Shown: positions 19,185-29,862 of the stretch, one piece after another | Numbering within the stretch: position 1 is the stretch's first letter | How the letters are laid out: each line of letters opens with the position of its first letter | Source of the DNA: Microbispora sp. ZYX-F-249 | Lineage (GTDB): Bacteria > Actinomycetota > Actinomycetes > Streptosporangiales > Streptosporangiaceae | Reading direction: 5' to 3' | Assembly (NCBI RefSeq): GCF_039649665.1 | Contig: NZ_JBDJAW010000011.1 | Span: 62,001-126,000, forward strand | Length of the DNA stretch: 64,000 bases | Program-made: the position numbers and the translations under genes | The notes under the pieces: generated by a model | Seen by the model: the letters and a program-made list of their open reading frames with translations, nothing else | Databases searched by the model: none | Told to the model about the DNA's origin: nothing

Positions 19185-19218
19185 GCCCGGGAGACTACCG
19201 CCGCCCCTCCGGCGCCTG

Positions 19219-20148
19219 TCAGCGTCCCCGCCACCACGTCACCGTCTCCTTCACCCCGTCCTCCAGCGGCGTCGGCGCGAACCCGAGGACCTCCTGCGAG
19301 GCGGAGGAGTCGAGCACGTACGGCCGGTCGAACTGGTAACGGGTCTCCCCCAGCTCACGCAGGAACGGCGACGCGAGACCACCCGCCTTGACCACCCACG
19401 CCGGCAGCCGCCGCAGGCGCGGCGCCGGAAGGCCGGCCGCCTCGCACACCCGCTCGGCGTACTCGCGCACCGTGAACGGCGGTGCGGTCGGGATGTGCCA
19501 GGCCCGGCCCCACGCGCGCTCCTCCTCCGCGGCCGCCGCAAGCGCCCGCACCACATCGGGCAGGTACGTGTAGCTGTGCGGGATGCCGGGGTCGCTGATG
19601 ACGGTGCCGGGCTTGCCCGCGAACAGGGGCTCCAGGAGCCGCGGCCCCAGGTAGGACTGGTCGGACGACCGCGGCCCGTAGTAGTCCGAGCCCCGCACCT
19701 CGGTCACCCGCACCCGTCCCGCCTCGTGGGCGGCCAGCATCTCCTCCCACATCCGGGCCCGGACCCTGCCCTTCGTCCCGGTCGCGGCGAGCGGCAGGTC
19801 CTCGGTCATCAGCCCGTCCACCGGTCCGTACCCGTACAGGTTGCCCAGCGTGACCAGGACGGCCCCGGACGACTGCGCGGCGGCCAGGAGCGAGGCCGCG
19901 ATCGGCGGCCAGTCCACCGGCCACCGGTGATAGCGCGGGTTGGCGCAGTTGTAGAGCGCGTCGGCCCCCTCGGTGAGCCGCCGCATCGCGGACGCGTCGG
20001 CCGCGTCCGCCGCGACCGGCGCTATCCCGGGGCGCTTCGGGCCGGAGCCCGAGCGGGTGACGAGGGTCACCTCGTGCCCCCGCTCCGCCAGCGTCTCGGC
20101 GAGCCCGCCGCCGACCTGTCCCGCCCCGACGATCACATGCTTGCCCAT
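19219..20148 (-). CDS. NAD-dependent epimerase/dehydratase (extended SDR)
   Basis: 309 residues. It starts with MGKHVIVGAGQVGGGLAETL, an atypical nucleotide-binding glycine motif (GxGQVGxG), and has an active-site tyrosine in SDYYGPRSSDQSY (about 155-165). The substrate is unknown; it could act on sugar nucleotides or be a quinone-type reductase relative. It is 10 bp downstream of the YrdB-like gene and probably co-transcribed with it, away from a divergent TetR gene with two inverted-repeat operators. Confidence 0.83.
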   Translation of the reverse strand: MGKHVIVGAGQVGGGLAETLAERGHEVTLVTRSGSGPKRPGIAPVAADAADASAMRRLTEGADALYNCANPRYHRWPVDWPPIAASLLAAAQSSGAVLVTLGNLYGYGPVDGLMTEDLPLAATGTKGRVRARMWEEMLAAHEAGRVRVTEVRGSDYYGPRSSDQSYLGPRLLEPLFAGKPGTVISDPGIPHSYTYLPDVVRALAAAAEEERAWGRAWHIPTAPPFTVREYAERVCEAAGLPAPRLRRLPAWVVKAGGLASPFLRELGETRYQFDRPYVLDSSASQEVLGFAPTPLEDGVKETVTWWRGR

Positions 20149-20158
20149 GATCTCTCCC

Positions 20159-20506
20159 TCAGACCTGATTCGTCAGCAGCCGCAGCACGCCGTCCACGAC
20201 GTACACCACCGCGAACACGACGCCCGCGGTGACGAGCCCGGAGGCCGCCAGCGCGGCCGCCCCCGCCCCGAACCACACGACCTCGAAGGCCGCCCGGGCG
20301 AGCCCGTGCAGCTGGTACGGCGCCTTGCCGCCCGCCATGAACAACCCCCAGAGCGTCGCGAACACCGCGGGCGCGCCGAGCCCCACCATGATCCTTACCA
20401 GGAGATGCGCCTCCCGCGTGAAGCCCCAGTAGGCCAGCGAGATCAGCACGCCCAGCTCCAGGAAGAACATCACTGCGGCGACCGTTCCCTTGGTCACGGT
20501 GAGCAT
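20159..20506 (-). CDS. YrdB-like small membrane protein (DUF2568)
   Basis: 115 residues with four hydrophobic segments, matching the YrdB/DUF2568 family. The ATG at 20506 is preferred because AAGGAG lies 5 bp upstream; a GTG two codons earlier would overlap that site. The function of the family is unknown. It is the first gene of a two-gene unit with the epimerase, facing a TetR gene. Confidence 0.78.
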   Translation of the reverse strand: MLTVTKGTVAAVMFFLELGVLISLAYWGFTREAHLLVRIMVGLGAPAVFATLWGLFMAGGKAPYQLHGLARAAFEVVWFGAGAAALAASGLVTAGVVFAVVYVVDGVLRLLTNQV

Positions 20507-20536
20507 CGGCACTCCTTGCGTTCGTCGCTCCGTTAT

Positions 20537-20585
20537 GAGAGCAATGCTCTCTCATTAGAGCGACATTCGTCAAGAGCGGTGCTCT
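20537..20585. promoter_or_regulatory. Two TetR-type operators
   Basis: GAGAGCA-A-TGCTCTC (20537-20551) is a perfect 15-bp inverted repeat. A related site AGAGC-GGT-GCTCT lies at 20573-20585. Both share the half-site AGAGC and sit between the divergent YrdB and TetR genes. Confidence 0.75.
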
Positions 20586-20618
20586 CTAATTGCTCAGGTG
20601 CTCTGATAGCCTGGCCGC

Positions 20619-21317
20619 ATGAACGCGAGCCGTACCGCGCGGGAGCGGGTGAGAGCGGAACTGATCAGGGAGATCACGGACATCGCCCGGCGCCAGCTGG
20701 CGACCGAGGGGGCCTCGGGCCTGTCCCTGCGGGCGGTGGCCCGGGAGATGGGGATGGTCTCCTCGGCCATCTACCGCTACTTCCCCAGCCGCGACGACCT
20801 GCTGACCGCGCTGATCATCGACGGGTACAACGCCCTCGGAGAGGCAGTCGAGCGCGCCGACGCCGCCTGCGCGCGTGACGACTTCACCGGGCGCTGGCTC
20901 GCCGTCTGCCGGGCCGTACGCACGTGGGCCCTGGCTCATCCGCACGAGTACGCCCTGCTCCACGGCTCACCCGTGCCGGGCTACGCCGCTCCGCAGGACA
21001 CGGTCGCGCCGGCCACGCGGGACACGGCCGTGTACGGGAAGATCCTCGCCGACGCCCATCGCGCGGGCAGGCTCGTCCCTCCCCCGGTCTGCCCGCCGCC
21101 GCCCGCGGTTCTGTCGCAGGACGCCGAGGTCGTCCGGTCGCTGATGCCCGAGGTGCCGGACGACGTGATCACGCGGGCGATCGTCGCATGGACGGGGCTG
21201 TTCGGCATGGTCAGCTTCGAACTCTTCGGCCAGTTCACCAACACGATCACCCACCGGGCCGAGCTGTTCGACCACAACATGACCTGCCTCGCCCGCCTCG
21301 TCGGCCTGCCCGAGTAG
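20619..21317 (+). CDS. TetR-family regulator
   Basis: 232 residues: helix-turn-helix at about 25-60 (LSLRAVAREMGMVSSAIYRY) and a WHG-type C-terminal domain. ATG start with TAGCCT only 6 nt upstream and no ribosome site, suggesting a leaderless mRNA. It is divergent from YrdB-epimerase and probably represses that unit through the operators at 20537-20585. Confidence 0.9.
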   Translation: MNASRTARERVRAELIREITDIARRQLATEGASGLSLRAVAREMGMVSSAIYRYFPSRDDLLTALIIDGYNALGEAVERADAACARDDFTGRWLAVCRAVRTWALAHPHEYALLHGSPVPGYAAPQDTVAPATRDTAVYGKILADAHRAGRLVPPPVCPPPPAVLSQDAEVVRSLMPEVPDDVITRAIVAWTGLFGMVSFELFGQFTNTITHRAELFDHNMTCLARLVGLPE

Positions 21318-21339
21318 GCGGCTTCCCGCCGGCGTCGCC

Positions 21340-21948
21340 CCCCGGGTCCTGCACACCCAGCTGCTCTCCGGCCTGGTCGTCGCGCTCGTGATCGCCACCG
21401 TCATCCTCGGCGGCCTGTTCCAGGTCGTGCTCGGCGCGCTCGGCGTGGCCCGGCTGATGCGGTTCGTGCCGCGCAGCGTGATGGTCGGATTCGTCAACGC
21501 CCTGGCCATCCTCATCTGCATGGCCCAGGTGCCCGAGCTGACCGCCGTGCCGATAGTGGTCCACCCGCTGGTCGCCTTCGGCCTGGTGGTGATGGTCCTG
21601 TTGCGAGGATCACCAAGGTGGTGCCCGCCCCGCTGGTGTCCATCGCGATCCTCACCGCCGTCACCCCGGGCGCCGGTCTGGCCGTGCCCACCGTGGGGAA
21701 CAAGGGCGGCCTGCCGTCCTCGCTCCCGGTCCCCGGCCTGCCCGACGTGCCCTTCACGCTCGGCACGCTCACCCTCATCGCCCCGTACGCGCTCACCTTC
21801 GCCCGACGTGCCCTTCACGCTCGGCACGCGCGGCAAGAAGGTCACCGTCGTCGTGCTCAACAAGCCCAGCGCCGAACTCCACAAGAGGCCGGGCAGCTCT
21901 CCGGCGGCCGCTGACGGTTCGGGTAAGCCGGGCGAGGGTCAGAACTGA
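21340..21948 (+). pseudogene. Decayed SulP-family anion transporter
   Basis: Three fragments of a SulP protein are recognisable in different frames. The membrane part (LFQVVLGALGVARLMRFVPR and GFVNALAILICMAQVPEL) is lost near 21605, where the sequence shifts frame to ITKVVPAPLVSIAILTAV. This continues to about 21800, then shifts again to a STAS-domain piece (KKVTVVVLNKPSAELHK). The N-terminus and most of the second half of the transporter are missing. A 29-bp direct repeat marks the last junction. Its end overlaps the MarR gene stop by 10 bp. Confidence 0.8.
21740..21829. repeat. 29-bp direct repeat in the SulP remnant
   Basis: Identical 29-bp copies at 21740-21768 and 21801-21829, 61 bp apart start to start. 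The second copy coincides with the change of frame into the STAS fragment. Confidence 0.88.
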
Positions 21949-22478
21949 CGGGCGCCGAGGCGTCCTTCCAGGAGGAGCAGCAACTCGCCGAGGAGGTCTC
22001 CGAGCTCCCGCTGCCGGTCGGCGCCCAGCGCCGCCAGGAGATCGCTCTCGTAGCCGAGCTGCCGGGGCAGCAGCCGGTCGGTGAGCGTACGGCCCTCGTC
22101 GGTGAGCGCGAGGTGGGAGACCCGCCGGTCTCGGTCGTCGGGGCGGCGGCGCACGAGGCCGCGCTCCTCCAGGACCCGCAGCCGCTTGGTGACGGCCGCG
22201 CCCGAGGCGAAGGTCTCCCTGGCGATCCGGCCCGGGGTGAGCTCCCGGTCCAGCCTCCGCAGCGCGGCGAGGACGTCGAACTCCGGCCGGGTGAGCCCGT
22301 ACTCCCGGAGGGGCGCGTCACCGGCCTGCTGCAGCAGCAGGACACACCGGGTGAGGCGGCCGATAACGGCGATCGGCGCGGTGTCCAGCTCGGGGTGGAC
22401 CCGCCGCCACTGGCGCATCACCTGCGCGACGACGTCCTCTGCGACGCTCTCTGGCGCCTCGCCGGCGATGTCCTCCAC
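21939..22478 (-). CDS. MarR-family regulator
   Basis: 179 residues with a winged helix-turn-helix (about 60-125: YGLTRPEFDVLAALRRLD, then SGAAVTKRLRVLEERGLVRR and DRDRRVSHLALTDEGR). GTG start preceded by GAGGGA. It lies 11 bp downstream of the FUSC transporter gene on the same strand and is therefore probably co-transcribed with and controls it, perhaps in response to aromatic acids, which are usual MarR ligands. Confidence 0.9.
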   Translation of the reverse strand: MEDIAGEAPESVAEDVVAQVMRQWRRVHPELDTAPIAVIGRLTRCVLLLQQAGDAPLREYGLTRPEFDVLAALRRLDRELTPGRIARETFASGAAVTKRLRVLEERGLVRRRPDDRDRRVSHLALTDEGRTLTDRLLPRQLGYESDLLAALGADRQRELGDLLGELLLLLEGRLGARQF

Positions 22479-22489
22479 GCCCCGATCCC

Positions 22490-24136
22490 TCAGCCCTGGG
22501 TCCGTTCGCAGCCGACTCTATCCCGATCCCGTACGGCCAGCCTCGCCAGCAGGCGGTGCCCCTCCTGCTCGGCCCGGGCGACCTGCTCCTCCGGCAACGC
22601 GCGCTGCCACCACTCGCCGGCGGCGACGTCGGCGGCCCGGCGCAGCTCCACCGACGCGTCGACGAGCGCGCCCCTCACCCGCGCCGTCTCCCCCGGCTCA
22701 CCGGGATCACGGGCGAGAAGGTGCCGGACCGCCGCCTGGGCGGCGGCCACGCGCCGCAGCGCCGCGTCGATCCGCCCCGCGCTGCGGCGGTTGGTCACCA
22801 GCAGGCAGCCGAGCAGTCCCGCCACGACGCCCACGGCCGTGTCCAGCCAGCGGTCGCGGACCAGCGGCCACGCCGGCTGATATCCGGGCAGTTCGGTGAG
22901 GAGGAGGGCCATCGGCGTCACGCACACCGTGCCCAGCCAGTAGTTGCGGGTCATCAGCGCCTCGGTGCAGAACTGGAGGGCCAGCGTGAGCAGGACCAGG
23001 GCGAGCGCGCCCGTACGGCTGACCGGCAGCAGCGCCGTGAAGACGAGCAGGCCGACCACGTTTCCGAGGGCGCGCTGCAGGGCCCGCTGCCACGACAGTG
23101 TGGCGTTGGCCTGGAAGACCGCCGCGGCCGTGACCACCGCCCAGTACGGGTGACCGACTCCGGCGGCCAGCGAGACCAGCCCGGCGAGGGCGGACCCGAC
23201 GGCGACGCGTACGCCGATCGGGAACAGCGGGGAGGCGGGGTGGAACATGCGCAGCAGGCCCGGTGCGGCCGGCGCCGCCCGCTCCAGCACGATGCCGGCG
23301 AGCCCGGCGGCCCCCGCCTCGCCGAGGCTCACTTCGGGCACCGGCCGGTTGCGGCGCAGGTCCGCGGCCCAGCTCGCGAACAGGCCCGCCTCGTCACGGG
23401 GCACGGCCGGGAGGGACGCCTCCACCCGGGCCAGGAGACGTTCGAGCGTGTGCCTGCCCGGGCCCGCGGGCGACGGGAGCAGCGTGTGCCAGGCCGCGTT
23501 CACCGCCGCCGCCGCGTCGTGCCGGGCGCGGGTGGCCGCCGGCCCCTCCGCGCGGGCGAGCCGGACGGCGGCCTCCAGCGCCCGGGCGACGGCCGTGCGC
23601 TGCGGCCCTTCGGGACGGACGAGCGCGGGAGCCATGCAGACGAGCCAGGCGAGCGCCGCCGCCGCCGCGACGAGCGCGAGATGGACGGGGATGTCCCCGA
23701 GCCGCTGCGGCAGGAACGTGCAGGTCGCGCCGATGAACGTGAAGATCAGGTTGCCCGGCGGGCCGATCCGGGCGGCGTCGCACGCCACCTTGTGCGCGGC
23801 GGCGAGCAGCGCCGCCACGACGACCAGGACGGGAGCCGACCCGGTGAGACCGGCCGCGGTGAGCGCGACGCCCACGCTGGCGACCATGCCCGCAGCCACG
23901 CCGAGCAGGGTGCGCGCCCTGACCCGGTACGGCAGGCCGTGCGCGTAGAGGGCGCACAGGGCGCCGGCGGAGGTGTACACGGCCAGGTCCAGACGGTCCA
24001 GCAGGAGGAGGACCGCGTCCGGCACGGCGAGCGCGACGACCGCGCTGAGCGCCTGCTTGTGCCAGACGTCCCCCAGCCCGCCGACGCTGAACACTCCTCG
24101 CAACGGCAGCCGCCGAAATCGCTTGCCCGGCCTCAT
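22490..24136 (-). CDS. FUSC-family membrane transporter
   Basis: 548 residues. Two blocks of five to six hydrophobic segments (about 30-165 and 305-435) flank soluble regions, as in fusaric-acid-resistance/aromatic-acid exporters. The second block contains HPYWAVVTAAAVFQANATLS, the typical FUSC core, ahead of a C-terminal helical domain. It is probably an exporter of aromatic carboxylic acids or a lipid-related membrane protein. The MarR gene 11 bp downstream suggests ligand-controlled expression. ATG start at 24136. Confidence 0.86.
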   Translation of the reverse strand: MRPGKRFRRLPLRGVFSVGGLGDVWHKQALSAVVALAVPDAVLLLLDRLDLAVYTSAGALCALYAHGLPYRVRARTLLGVAAGMVASVGVALTAAGLTGSAPVLVVVAALLAAAHKVACDAARIGPPGNLIFTFIGATCTFLPQRLGDIPVHLALVAAAAALAWLVCMAPALVRPEGPQRTAVARALEAAVRLARAEGPAATRARHDAAAAVNAAWHTLLPSPAGPGRHTLERLLARVEASLPAVPRDEAGLFASWAADLRRNRPVPEVSLGEAGAAGLAGIVLERAAPAAPGLLRMFHPASPLFPIGVRVAVGSALAGLVSLAAGVGHPYWAVVTAAAVFQANATLSWQRALQRALGNVVGLLVFTALLPVSRTGALALVLLTLALQFCTEALMTRNYWLGTVCVTPMALLLTELPGYQPAWPLVRDRWLDTAVGVVAGLLGCLLVTNRRSAGRIDAALRRVAAAQAAVRHLLARDPGEPGETARVRGALVDASVELRRAADVAAGEWWQRALPEEQVARAEQEGHRLLARLAVRDRDRVGCERTQG

Positions 24137-24319
24137 GATCCCCGAATCGTTCGCAGGTGTTTTACCCGTGAAACATATCAGCCCGCGAAACGCTCCGGCC
24201 CCGCGGCCTTGCGCTGGGCCGGAACGACCGTCTCAGGGGTGAGGCGGTCTCGGCTCCGGCCCGGCTCCCGCGTACGGCGATGACAGGGCTCGGCCGGCGA
24301 GAGTCCGCCGAAGACGCGA

Positions 24320-25327
24320 CTAATCCCGCCGGTCCCGGAGGGCCTCGCCCACGTCGTCGATTTCGGGCAGCCCGCCGGCCGGGCCCTCGACCTTGGCCAC
24401 CAGAGACGACCTGGGCGGCTTGATCGTCACGTGGGGTCGCCAGGCGAGGTATTCGGTTCTCGCCGCTCCCCTGGCGTGAGGCCGGCCCGCCCCGCCTTTG
24501 ATCCAGGTGTCCCAGATGGAATCGACCATCATGGGCGTGCCGTCCTTGTCGGTCCACAACCACCACCACACGAGGGCGGGAGCGAGGGTGGCGTCGGGCT
24601 TGCGCCCGATAAGCGTCCGGAAAGTGGGCGAGACGGCGTACAGGTCGGCGAAGGTGATTTTCCCCTTGTAGAGCATCGTGTTCTCGTGGATCCGGCCGGT
24701 GCTGTCCTTGAAGCCGGAGCGCTTTTTGATATAGGTGTCGGACAGCAGCTTTGTCAGCGTCCGGGGCTCGAAGACGTCGACGGCCTGATCGGTGAAGGCG
24801 CCGCCGTTCGGGATCGCGCCGCGCAGGGCCCAGGTCTTCCCCTTCGGCAACGCGGGCGCGTACAGGGGCCCGGTGGTGTAGAGCTTGCCGTTGACGCTCA
24901 CAGAACGGTGCGGCCGGGTCTGGACCAGGAGGCTCCTGGCCACGGGATCGCCGTCGGCGGCGTCCTTCTTCACGAGGGCCGAGGAGTCGTCACGTGTGAA
25001 CCGCAGGCGCCTGCTCAGGTCGGACGCGATGGGTCCCCTGCGCCCGAACTGGATCGACCCCGCGCGTTCGAAGTCGTACTGAAAGGTGTTGGCCGTGTTG
25101 TTGATCAGCCGCGAGCGCGAACCCAGCTGGACGTCTCCCCACTCGACGACCTTGACGGTGAGCTGGGCGGACAGGAGCCGCCGTACCGCGGCCACGGGAT
25201 CGCCGGCGGCCGTTGCCGCCGAGGCGGGGGCCGCTGCCGCCGAGGCGGGGGCCGCTGCCGCCGAGACGGGGGCCGGCAGAGCGCAGGCCACAGCCGCGGC
25301 GCCAAATACTGCAAATAATCGCCTCAT
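24320..25327 (-). CDS. Secreted protein of unknown function
   Basis: 335 residues. A signal peptide (MRRLFAVFGAAAVACALPAP with cleavage near VSAAAA) is followed by a 7-residue repeat PASAAAA in the first 40 residues. The mature part shows no family I recognise; it contains KLYTTGPLYAPALPKGKTWA, which recalls LppX/LprG-type or sigma-regulated lipid-binding domains, but there is no lipobox cysteine. It has a tryptophan run (LVWWWLWTDKDG). The gene is monocistronic. Confidence 0.68.
   Translation of the reverse strand: MRRLFAVFGAAAVACALPAPVSAAAAPASAAAAPASAATAAGDPVAAVRRLLSAQLTVKVVEWGDVQLGSRSRLINNTANTFQYDFERAGSIQFGRRGPIASDLSRRLRFTRDDSSALVKKDAADGDPVARSLLVQTRPHRSVSVNGKLYTTGPLYAPALPKGKTWALRGAIPNGGAFTDQAVDVFEPRTLTKLLSDTYIKKRSGFKDSTGRIHENTMLYKGKITFADLYAVSPTFRTLIGRKPDATLAPALVWWWLWTDKDGTPMMVDSIWDTWIKGGAGRPHARGAARTEYLAWRPHVTIKPPRSSLVAKVEGPAGGLPEIDDVGEALRDRRD
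25215..25277 (-). repeat. 21-bp tandem repeat after the signal peptide
   Basis: Two perfect 21-bp copies (25215-25235 and 25236-25256) and a diverged third (25257-25277), encoding the PASAAAA heptads of the secreted protein at 24320-25327. Confidence 0.85.
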
Positions 25328-25427
25328 GCGCAGAATGTCCTAACTCATAAATGAGGGGCATACGTCTTTGCATGATCCATTGTGCCCGCGACGGTGAATC
25401 CTGACGTCGCCGTCGATCACGAGACAT

Positions 25428-25470
25428 GCGAAAGGCGGCAGTCGGGGATCTCCCGGTTGCCGCCTTTCGC
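25428..25470 (-). terminator. leuA terminator
   Basis: A 13-bp perfect stem, GCGAAAGGCGGCA (25428-25440) with TGCCGCCTTTCGC (25458-25470) and a 17-nt loop, 112 bp downstream of the leuA stop. Confidence 0.82.
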
Positions 25471-25582
25471 GTGATCACGACGGCCTTATGGGCCGGTCAG
25501 GACATACGCTTGCGATTTTGTGCAAGGTCATGGGCAGTGACGGCGCAGGTCATTCCGCGTCACCGCGAGAATCGGGGGGACG

Positions 25583-27529
<1,947 letters not shown>

Positions 27530-27585
27530 TCACATTCCGAGACGGACCACCGGGTTAGGGTGAGCCGTGACGCGAAGGAGGCCGC

Positions 27586-27831
27586 ATGAAGGACAACGAC
27601 ATCCTCAAGCAGATCAGCGAGCTGGTCGACGAGGAGCACTCCCTGCGTGAACGGCTGGTCGCGGGCGAGCTGACCTCCGAGGAGGAGCACGACAGGATCT
27701 CCTCGCTGGAAGAGCAGCTCGACCGCTGCTGGGACCTGCTGCGCCAGCGCCGCGCCCGGCGCGACGCGGGCGAGGACCCCGACTACGCCTCCCCCCGGCC
27801 GGTCAACGAGGTCGAGAACTACATGCAGTAG
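27586..27831 (+). CDS. DUF2630 protein
   Basis: 81 residues, highly charged and helical, with the DUF2630 pattern ISELVDEEHSLRERL and CWDLLRQRRARRDAGEDP. The middle is predicted to form a coiled coil. Its function is unknown. The AGGAGG ribosome site is about 7 bp before the ATG. It is divergent from leuA. Confidence 0.88.
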   Translation: MKDNDILKQISELVDEEHSLRERLVAGELTSEEEHDRISSLEEQLDRCWDLLRQRRARRDAGEDPDYASPRPVNEVENYMQ

Positions 27832-27907
27832 ACCCCCCTCACCGCCGCGGTTCCACGATGTGAAAATGAGTCGCGTCCCTGACAGGGTGTGCGAAATTCT
27901 TGTCGGC

Positions 27908-28978
27908 ATGCACACGATGCGCGTCGTCCCCGCGGCGCAGGAGGAAGACGACCCCGGCGGCCCGGCGGGCCACTCCCCTCTGGCCGGTCTGTACGCCGTT
28001 TCCCGGGCCTGCGACGAACCGGGTCCCGCGATGTCGTGGCGGCACTTCTCGGCGAGCGTCCGGAGCGGGGCGGGCGGCGAGCGGGCCGAGGCGTGGGCGG
28101 CGTGCGACGCCGGGCAGGACGACGGCACCCGGACCGACGGCACCCGGACCGGCGGTGATCAGGTCGTCGGCGGCCAGGTCGTCGGCGGCCACATCCTCCA
28201 CTTCCCGCAGGACGACAACACCCACCTCGCCCTGCTCCGGCTGATGACGCATCCGCTGCGGCGGCGCGAGGGCGTCGGCGGCATGCTGCTCGACCACGCG
28301 ATCGGCCGGGCTCGCGACGAGGGCAGACGCGTGCTGATCGCCGAGGCGCCCGCGGACGGGCCGGGCACGGCTTTCGCCAAGGCCCGCGGATTCTCCCCGG
28401 CCTCCACCGAGACCCGGCTGGTGCTCGACCTGCGCACGGCCGACCGGTCCGGCCTCGAACTCCTCCGGGCCCGGGCCGTACGGCACGCCACCGGCTACTC
28501 GCTCGAACGGTGGGCCGGGCCGACCCCCGACGACCTGCTCGGCGACATCGCCCGCCTGGCGGAGGGCATGAACGACGAGCCGCTGGGCGACCTCGCCGTG
28601 GAGGAGCAGCGGTGGACGGCCGACCGCGTGCGCGCCCGCGAGGAGATGCTCGCGCGGGCGGGCCAGCGGACCTACACGATGATCGCCCGGCATACGGCCA
28701 GCGGAGAACCGGCGGGGTTCACCCAGCTGGTGGTGGACGCCGAGCGGCCGGAGGGCTGGGCCCGCCAGGACGTGACCACGGTCCTCGCCCCGCATCGGGG
28801 CCGGCGGCTCGGCCTGGTGCTCAAGCTCGCCAACCTCACCTGGTTCCGCGCCTGCGAGCCGTCCGTCGAGCGTGTGATCACGTGGAACTCCGTGGCGAAC
28901 CCGCACATGCTGGCGATCAACGAGGCGATGGGCTTCGAGGTCTTCGACACCTGGTACCAGTGGCAGCTCGACATCTGA
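27908..28978 (+). CDS. Tandem GNAT acetyltransferase
   Basis: 356 residues from the ATG at 27908, chosen because MHTMRVVPA is where the GNAT fold should begin; an ATG at 27866 adds 14 residues and neither has a ribosome site. Two GNAT domains are visible: residues about 5-165, with an acetyl-CoA loop in LMTHPLRRREGVGGMLLDHA, and about 190-350, with VLAPHRGRRLGLVLKLANL. An acidic region between beta strands of the first domain carries two pairs of 15-bp repeats. The acceptor substrate is unknown. Confidence 0.8.
   Translation: MHTMRVVPAAQEEDDPGGPAGHSPLAGLYAVSRACDEPGPAMSWRHFSASVRSGAGGERAEAWAACDAGQDDGTRTDGTRTGGDQVVGGQVVGGHILHFPQDDNTHLALLRLMTHPLRRREGVGGMLLDHAIGRARDEGRRVLIAEAPADGPGTAFAKARGFSPASTETRLVLDLRTADRSGLELLRARAVRHATGYSLERWAGPTPDDLLGDIARLAEGMNDEPLGDLAVEEQRWTADRVRAREEMLARAGQRTYTMIARHTASGEPAGFTQLVVDAERPEGWARQDVTTVLAPHRGRRLGLVLKLANLTWFRACEPSVERVITWNSVANPHMLAINEAMGFEVFDTWYQWQLDI
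28121..28189 (+). repeat. Two pairs of 15-bp coding direct repeats
   Basis: GACGGCACCCGGACC occurs at 28121-28135 and 28136-28150; CAGGTCGTCGGCGGC at 28160-28174 and 28175-28189. They encode DGTRT twice and a repeated QVVGG inside the GNAT protein. Confidence 0.85.
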
Positions 28979-29015
28979 CCGGGGACGCAGGCCGGTCCCG
29001 GCCCCGCCGGCGGGC

Positions 29016-29654
29016 CTACTTGGTCTTGCGGGTGTAGACGACGCGGTCGACCAGCCGTTCGGGCCGGCCGGGCGGGGTGAAGTACAAATCGAAGGTGTGC
29101 CGGTCGTCCGACCTGATGGTGATCACCGTGCGCATCGGGATGGTCTTCCCGGCGTACTCCGGGCCGAGCACGCCGGGGTCGGTGAACGTGCCGGGCAGCG
29201 ACAGCACATTGCCGATCTCGGCGAGAGCGGGGCCGCGATAGGTCATCGCGGTGGGGGTGACGCTGTCGAAGGTGGTCCACTCGTAACGCCGGTCGATGGT
29301 GGAGAAGCCGAGGATTCCCAGCCGGTAGTAGGGGTGGCCGCCCAGGACGCCTTCGGCCTCCTCCTCCAGGAACCGGCCGCCCGTCTTGGCGATCCATCGC
29401 GTCTTGACCGTGATGTCGCGGGAGACGACCGGCTTGCCGTCCCCGCCGAGAAGGTAGTTGTACTTGGTGGCCTTCCACGTGCCGGCCAGCGGGTCGAGCC
29501 GGCGATGGAAAGGCCCCGGCCCGAGCGGGTCGGCGGCTGCGCTCCGGGTCCGCGCGGCCGTCGCGGCGGCCGGCGCCGACGGGGCGGCCGGCGCGCCGGT
29601 CAGGGCCAGTACGGCCGCGGCCGAGACGACGGACAGGGACAGACTCTTCAGCAT
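29016..29654 (-). CDS. Secreted DUF1579-like protein
   Basis: 212 residues with a signal peptide (MLKSLSLSVVSAAAVLALTG) and an alanine-rich linker, then a beta-rich DUF1579-type domain from about 50 (FHRRLDPLAGTWKATKYNYL; later GGRFLEEEAEGVLGG and TYRGPALAEIGNV). Family function is unknown. It is divergent from the histidine kinase gene, sharing a 208-bp intergenic region that contains the GATGTGCATTTCGCA motif near the kinase. Confidence 0.8.
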   Translation of the reverse strand: MLKSLSLSVVSAAAVLALTGAPAAPSAPAAATAARTRSAAADPLGPGPFHRRLDPLAGTWKATKYNYLLGGDGKPVVSRDITVKTRWIAKTGGRFLEEEAEGVLGGHPYYRLGILGFSTIDRRYEWTTFDSVTPTAMTYRGPALAEIGNVLSLPGTFTDPGVLGPEYAGKTIPMRTVITIRSDDRHTFDLYFTPPGRPERLVDRVVYTRKTK

Positions 29655-29823
29655 GGGTGTCTCCGTGGGCTGCGGGGGCCGGCAGGCGACGTGGTGCGGC
29701 CGCCCTGCCTACACGATCTCGGGCCGCGGCAGGTCCGGGCTCTCTTTCGCAGGACCCGCCGCGTGACGTACGGGATCATGACATCGGGGGAAACGCGGCT
29801 GGTAGTGTCCCCGTCATCGGCCA

Positions 29824-29838
29824 GATGTGCATTTCGCA
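29824..29838 (+). promoter_or_regulatory. 15-bp motif upstream of the kinase gene
   Basis: GATGTGCATTTCGCA, with an internal GTGC-N5-GCAC inverted repeat extending to 29839. The same 15 bp occur in opposite orientation at 32517-32531, just downstream of the response regulator. It may be the binding site of that regulator. Confidence 0.5.
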
Positions 29839-29862
29839 CGGTTCACGGAAGGGTCCCGGCGA

